A stretch of DNA of 64,000 nt from Apostichopus japonicus. Its lineage: Eukaryota > Echinodermata > Holothuroidea > Aspidochirotida > Stichopodidae. The notes under the pieces were generated by a model. It did no database searches. It saw only the letters and a list, made by a program, of their open reading frames with translations, and was not told where the DNA came from. The position numbers and the translations under genes are program-made. Positions 57,938 to 64,000 of the stretch are shown one piece after another (the stretch's first letter is position 1; each line of letters begins with the position of its first letter). The stretch spans positions 15,196,001 through 15,260,000 of the forward strand of contig NC_092580.1 of the NCBI RefSeq assembly GCF_037975245.1, written 5' to 3'.

Positions 57938-59400
57938 CTAAAATAACAGATTGGGTTTGATACATTGTATGTCTTTAGCCTTTAACAGAAGAGCCACTAA
58001 TCTTTCCATTTCAAGTGAAGATTAAAGAATAAAGGTGTAGTCATTCTATCGCATGTTAAGTACTCGTAAATTCAGAAGAAAAGTCTTAGTTTCATTTGAA
58101 CAGTAACTGTTTTCTTGTGGATTTACATCTACATGACATTATTGCAACAAATGTATTGCACCGATAGAGTGACATTTTCAATGTATTGCAAAGCCCCCCC
58201 CCCCTCCCACCCAACCCCCTCCCAGCCCTCTCATGACCGTCACATGTATGAGCCCTTCTGTACCCTGCACTCACAACCCCCATCCTTCCCTACTGTTAAA
58301 TATAATAGCTGTGTATACTAATTGAACACCCTGTACGGGGTAACACAATGTGAATACATACTGATGTAAAGAACAACATTTTAAGCACAAAAAGATCACT
58401 AAAACAGTATGATAATTACTGACGGAGGCATTTTTTGCCCTTTACCATACAATCACAAAATAATTCTGATTTCAAGCGCCAAGTAAAACGTATGAATACC
58501 TATTCATTGCTTCAGTAATTAAACATCATTGTCTAATAAACTTTTAGTAAGATGAATAGGCAATTCATAAAATATTTTTTAGCAAACTTTCTAAATCAAC
58601 CGTAACGAAAGTGATAGTATAGAGTTCCTAAATGGGTTATATGTGACCTATTATACAGATGTCCATGCGTGTTATTTCCATTGCTCGTTATAACCTTACA
58701 ACTGCTGAGGTTCCAATTGAGACTCAATACACTAATAACCATATACATAGTACACACATAGTGTAAGATACAAAATCGATTTTAACATAAAAGAAGTCTT
58801 TAGTTTCCCACGTGACTCTTGTTCTATACAACGATTTTTTAAGGTTTTTTTTTAGCGTAAACAACCTTGAATGATAATACCGTATGATATGCCGAAGAGA
58901 ACTTAAAAACAATTAAAATAGAGAAACCACTTGTCGCTTTCAAAGTATAATCGTTTTTAACATTTTTTTTTCAAATTTACTTACGTTTACATACAAGAAC
59001 GCAATTCCCACCCCCCCCCCCCCTTCCCTGAACAGAACCAAGAGGCTCAGAACCCCACCCCAACTTGCAGCCAGAATATTATAAATTTATTGTAGCCTAC
59101 TATATTGGTGCAACTAGTTGAAAATTATTCAACATTGTTTTCAAAAGTTGCAAATTAATAGCTGCATTTTGCATATAAGCACACTCCATTTTACAAAAAT
59201 GTCAGAAAGCGGGAGGGGAAATGCCTCCCCATAGACCCCTCCCCTGGACTAGTTAACATCTTAGCATAGTAGCCCCTCCCCCACCTGCCTGTACTAAAAA
59301 TGTACTTTTAGTCCATACACTACATCGTGGCCTGCAGTCAAATCATGTTAACTTCGGGATATTCTGGAATGTCTCTCATAAGTGAAAAAAAAATTCTGCT
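57938..59400. other. No supported gene
   Basis: C runs at 58194-58204 and 59011-59023; C-rich stretches around 58205-58275. No gene-like features. Confidence 0.45.
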
Positions 59401-59444
59401 AGGTGAGAATATCCAGGTCAGGTATATATTTACTCATCAAATAC

Positions 59445-59628
59445 TTAATCATAAGAAACAATAATCTGGTTATAATAAGTAATTCCGAGTACCTAATCAT
59501 AAGAAACAATAATGTGGTTAAAATAAGTAAACCCGGGTACCTTATCATAAGAAATAAAAATATGGTTATAATAAGTAAACCCGAGTAACTAATCATAAGA
59601 AACAGTCGTCTGGTTATAACAATAAATC
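59445..59628. repeat. 48-bp minisatellite, 4 copies
   Basis: Copies start at 59445, 59493, 59541 and 59589, exactly 48 bp apart, each beginning YTWATCATAAGAAA. As 48 is a multiple of 3, both strands give 16-residue peptide repeats (LIITxLLFLMIRYxGL on minus), which explains the paired open frames at 59399-59596. Confidence 0.95.
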
Positions 59629-61088
59629 AGGCAATGTTATGTGTTTGTCCAAAGAAGAAAGAACGATCGCAGGTTGCAGCTTCCTCTGGTAGCCAAACTC
59701 CGACTACTGACTAAAATAGACATCTTACACGTATGGGACATTCCATGGGTGCACTTAACGATTTTTAAATTTAAGGGGAAAATGGGTGGATTTATAATGT
59801 ACGCAAAGCTTTTCATATTCATGTAACCATTACCGTTAGAAATGGTTCTTTCCTGTTTTAATTTCGTCAGCTCGTCTGCAAACTAAAGCAATGTGATTTG
59901 ATAAACACATATCAAATAGCGTGCGCAAAGAGGGAGGGGGACATGGACCGTAGACCCACCACTATCGTCCATCTGGGGAAAATGTTCTTGTGGAGGGACT
60001 TTTTAATTGTGTCGGGGACGAATCAGATCACTGATCCGGGCAAAGGACGCTTTTCCATGAACAGTCATGCCCCTATCTAATCAGTCGGGTGAATTTGGAA
60101 CTTTGTCCTCAACCCCTCCCCCTCCTTGAATTTTTTACATGGAATACAACGAAATTAATACTAGAAAAAGTATGACAAGGAAGATTAATTGTGATATCGA
60201 GAAAGACTACTGAGTATAGCCTATATACGGGAATAGGACATTTAAACGTAAAGTAACAGACGAAAAAATCTTAACTCTCCAGTAAACAATGATCGACAAA
60301 AAATGACCGAAATGGCAAAAAACAAAGGATATTCATTAATTAATTAATAAATAAAAAAATAAAATCATGGGTGTTATGACGAATGCATTACTCACAATAG
60401 CCATAAGAAAAAAGACAAACAAGACAAGAGGGCAATTCATGCAAACTCGTACACATTAATAGAATATTCAAACAGTGTGTGGTAATGGTATTGTGACTGT
60501 GCTGGTGTTGACATGAGTGGGCCTATTGGTTGAAATGAATTGAAAACTAATTATTAATTATGAGTATCAATTACATATTAGTATTTCAATAACGACCTTG
60601 GTGATGACAATACGCATTGTATGATATATAAGTACATGTATGGGTTCATTGGATACAGGGGTATATATGTTCTGTGTGACAAACTACCACTGTTTGCATC
60701 CTCTGAAAATGGGAACCCCCAACAACCCCATTGGGTATATTCACCACACATTGAGCCCCCAACTGTGTCGGTTAAGTGGCACCCGGTGGGTTCGTAGATT
60801 GAGCTCATGCAACAATTTCTAACATGTAAATATTCAGTGGGTCATCCATCAAGATCACTACTATAGTGAAAACATCATTTGATCGTTTAAGCCAAGACTA
60901 TACCATTAACAAAACTTCTCTAAGTCGCCTCTCATTATCGTTGAAGATACATGATTGAGACAAGGGTTAACCTTCCAAATGGATGACCACATTCTTTCAT
61001 CTGCATGTCTTCATAATCAACATGGGATGCTATTAATTCATTTCATGATGAATAAATTCCGAAGTGTCTGTTAAGAGTTCTCAGATAT
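59629..61088. other. No supported gene
   Basis: Short frames on both strands at 59637-59826 and 60578-60822 overlap and have no recognisable features. Confidence 0.45.
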
Positions 61089-61222
61089 TCATATATATAT
61101 ATATATATATATATATGCATATATATATATATATGTAAATATATATATCTATATATCTATATAGATATATATGTATATATGTATATGCATATATGTATAT
61201 ATATATGTATATATATATATAC

Positions 61223-61265
<43 letters not shown>

Positions 61266-61333
61266 TATATATATATATACATACCGGTATATATATTTAT
61301 ATATATATATACCGGTATATATATATATATATG
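61089..61333. repeat. (TA)n microsatellite with TATG and ACCGGTATA units
   Basis: TA runs with GCATA, TGTATA and two CATACCGGTATATA-like interruptions (61280-61320). Confidence 0.95.
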
Positions 61334-63184
61334 AGAATACTGTGATATAAAGTGGTATAAGTTGAACGAACTGTCATGACTATATGCCAAGTTATGGAAG
61401 TATCCACAGAATTTCAGTATAAACAACAAAACAATATCCAGTAGATGACGACACCTTTTGTGACAAATAAACTAACTGCGTGTATCACGGGTTTTGTATG
61501 TTTTTCTTCATTCAGTGCCAAGATAAACGGCTTTGATGTTTTAAGAAGGAAGTCAAAAGTACGTAGTGCTTACTTTATTTTTCCGCCTGTGGTGGTGTGT
61601 AGATTTTAGTTCCATTATCAGTCATTTTAGAGATTGTCAGTGATTCATCGCTTCGTTACATAGGATATTCTTTACCATTGTCTTATATAGAGATTGGTTC
61701 GATCAACGATTTTCTCATAGTTGTGTATACAGCTATTGGAAAGAGTTGGCAATGGTCGCCCGTATAGATTGCATTGTTCATATCAAAATTGACCGATGAA
61801 ACTATACTAATCTAAGAAATGTTGTCAGTGAAGTTCGTATAACCGATTCCAGTCTAGGATTGGAACTAAATCCTATCTTTATTTTCTTTGAACCTATAAT
61901 TCTGACTAATCATTATAATTATTTCATTCAATAATTTTGTCTCGACTGAATGGGATTTTCGACTGGATGATGTTTGAGATTAGTTCATTGCCTAAAGACC
62001 GGGAGTTATTTGAATGTAGGGCCACTGCATTTACTGAAGATTCGGTATATACCCATAGGAATGCTTTGAAATTTTGAGGACCTTATTGATAGCCAGGATT
62101 TCTGAGTCAGAGGGGTACCTAATACTTAAAGAGGGGCAAAATACTCATGTTCTTCTGTAAATGTTTTGAACACTTGATAGTGGGTGTCGTTGCACTTGTG
62201 TACGCCAGTCTATAGGTACGGGCCCCAAGTCTTTACTACGTGCGGCCAACATATATAGAGGCTGCTATTATCCACACAAGCATTGCTTAGCAAACTACAT
62301 TATTCTTTGGTTCCATCAAATTTGTGTCCGACAAAATAACGAGAGCATTATTTCTACTAAAATTCAAGTCCAAACTGTTTTATTAGTTCTTCGGATTTAA
62401 CTCTGTCAAAATAATAAACTCTTTTTGGTTGTTGATATAACATGACCATTTCTCCTAAATAGGAGACAGGTAAAAGATTTGGTTTGGATGATTTTCCAAC
62501 ATGGACAATTATATCTCACACAATATCCTACTTTGCATGAAAAGTGGATTCCCCCCCCCCCCCCGCCGCCACAAAAAAATCAAACAATAAAGCCACACCA
62601 AAGCTTGAGTATATATGTGGTCTGGAATGTAAATATGTGAGACGGTTATTAGGCGCCTTTGGTATTGATTATGCAACCATCACGAAATGTAATGATAACA
62701 TATAGTCACGATGTAAAAAACTTCTATATATATATATATATATAAAGTATGAGCTTCGAACCATACACAAGGCTAAGCAATGATATATGAGGACGCCTGT
62801 ATTTATTAATCGCAGACCAAATTGCCTTTGGTAATTTTCTAAGATTTTATATAGCTAAACTCTGTACTGGAGTATATGAGCTGTGGTCCTTGTTTCTCAT
62901 GTCCTTTTTGCACAGAAGGTGATTGATACTAATTACGTATATACTAATAACTTGCTAACTAATAAACGTTGTCACGTTGCACATAGTGCATATAATTGGG
63001 TCATGAAGCCCCATGTATGATTTACTTCATAACTCTGTACTCTTGATTAACGGGATGGGATTTTCGGGGTGCCTATATAGTGATAAGGCACTCTTAGCTG
63101 AAAACCCCATCACCAGTACCCGACATATTTATCCACGTGTACAGTATATGACATAACCTATGACATGCTAACTTAGTCCATCAC
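61334..63184. other. No supported gene
   Basis: Small TA run at 62724-62745 and a C run at 62551-62564. No gene-like features. Confidence 0.45.
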
Positions 63185-63240
63185 CAGTGGTGTAGCAAGG
63201 AGCAACGTTGTTACGGTACCGCAATAAAAATGGGCCCCAA
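63185..63240 (+). mobile_element. Single CAGTGGTGTAGCAAGG-type transposon end
   Basis: CAGTGGTGTAGCAAGG fits the CAGTGGCGTAGC(C/A)AGG terminal motif widespread in non-autonomous DNA transposons of invertebrates. A G/C-rich AAAATGGGCCCC follows, as is usual. No mirrored end is found before the window ends. Confidence 0.4.
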
Positions 63241-63639
63241 AGGAGAGCCCACAATCATCCTATAGCACAACTATGGTTTGGGCTTTGGTGATAATTGTTT
63301 TTAATATTTGGTACCTCGAGATCTTAGAGGCCCAGGTATGGCACTCCCAGGCTCTCTCAGCTGAGGACAATGTTTCGTTTGTTTTCTTAATTTTTAGTCG
63401 ATATCGCGGGAGAGACCTTTAAATCAGCTTTAGACATATGTATTTAGCCCGGGCCCCGGCGGAGATCATTACAATGTATCTTGTCGCTCTATTCGAGGTA
63501 TGGTTGATTGTTTGTAACCTATTTTAATCCCTCCATTATTCCTGGAAGTATATAGGTAACAGCGGGGGATTAGTGATGTATAACTATGCCAGATGTTCGT
63601 TTAAATCCTCCCCTAACCGTTTATAATCTCTTCTTGTTT

Positions 63640-63870
63640 CATTTATCCTTGAAATGTGATACAATTGGAATGTTTGCAGTTAGCTGACAATGTTCGTTGT
63701 AGTTTGTACAAACATTACTGTCAAGCGATGATGAACGACTTCAATATTATGATAGAAAGAAAAACGAAAATGATTTTCAAATGCCATGACGTCATTATTT
63801 ACTCTGCTTTATTGCCAGACACATTATTCACGAAATGTCGTCAAATTTGAAATCTCGATGTCTTCGGGAT
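63640..63870 (+). repeat. Interspersed repeat family A, copy 3
   Basis: TTATCCTTGAAA..TGATACAATTGGAATGTTTGCAGTTAGCTGACAA matches copy 2 around 34720-34760, and CATGACGTCATTATTTACTCTGCTTTATTGCCAGA matches its 34887-34920 segment. The central segment is diverged. The 64-codon frame across it is not open in copy 2. Confidence 0.7.
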
Positions 63871-64000
63871 ACAAAATGCTAATAAGGATCTGGTTTTGAC
63901 CCCCCCCCCCAATAAAAAAAATGCAGAAATTTGCAACAATTTGGTTAAAACGACGAGCTTAAACCACTTGGATAGTTCTTCTTTTATCGAAAAAGAGTGA

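Noticed and set aside
59399-59596. Leucine-rich 65-codon minus frame as a transmembrane peptide
   Set aside because: The 16-residue period is the 48-bp minisatellite read in frame, and the opposite strand is equally open.

Overview
The window looks like gene-free, repeat-dense DNA from an animal nuclear genome. It is AT-rich and has long (TA)n tracts, many minisatellites, about thirty G or C homopolymers of 9-16 bases, tRNA-like SINE pieces, LINE 3' ends and short inverted-repeat DNA transposons with 8-bp target duplications. There is no operon-like gene packing. Vertebrate-type TTAGGG units, frequent TAGGCCTA palindromes and this mix of transposon ends suggest a marine invertebrate, possibly an echinoderm. 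That is a low-confidence guess from style, not from a marker gene.

I found no convincing protein-coding gene, no intact tRNA, rRNA or snRNA, no CRISPR array and no coding transposon. Nearly all long open frames are translations of simple repeats such as (TA)n, (CATA)n and (GAAC)n. The longest frame outside a repeat, 156 codons at 1078-1548 on the minus strand, is unassigned. The window could be intergenic or lie inside a very large intron; the sequence does not decide.

Layout. 1-9.7 kb: a 10/9-bp minisatellite, an interspersed repeat (family A) split by a 414-bp hAT-like MITE, a degenerate alternating tandem repeat, a GAGTAC-rich element, an L2/V-SINE-type 3' tail, a large TA/CATA tract and a small inverted-repeat element. 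9.7-28 kb: a short MITE, a tRNA-Ser-like SINE head, a second copy of the 2.2-kb MITE with a perfect 8-bp target duplication, a 20-bp minisatellite, family B copy 1 and a perfect 64-copy (GAAC)n array. 28.4-30.8 kb: the most structured locus. An AT-rich inverted satellite was entered by a transposon with CAGGGRCGTATCCAGG ends, which was itself entered by a second transposon with CATGGGCGGCGATCC ends; each has a target duplication. 31-48 kb: two LINE 3' ends sharing a stem-loop with compensatory changes, family A copy 2, family B copy 2 followed by a 22-bp minisatellite, a single hAT-type end, a possible Penelope/hammerhead relic and an inverted interstitial telomere-like block. 50-64 kb: more TA tracts, a tRNA-like SINE candidate, 38-bp and 48-bp minisatellites and family A copy 3.

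There are no genes to connect. What the sequence records is a history of transposition, tandem expansion and nested insertion, which can be partly ordered from the target-site duplications.
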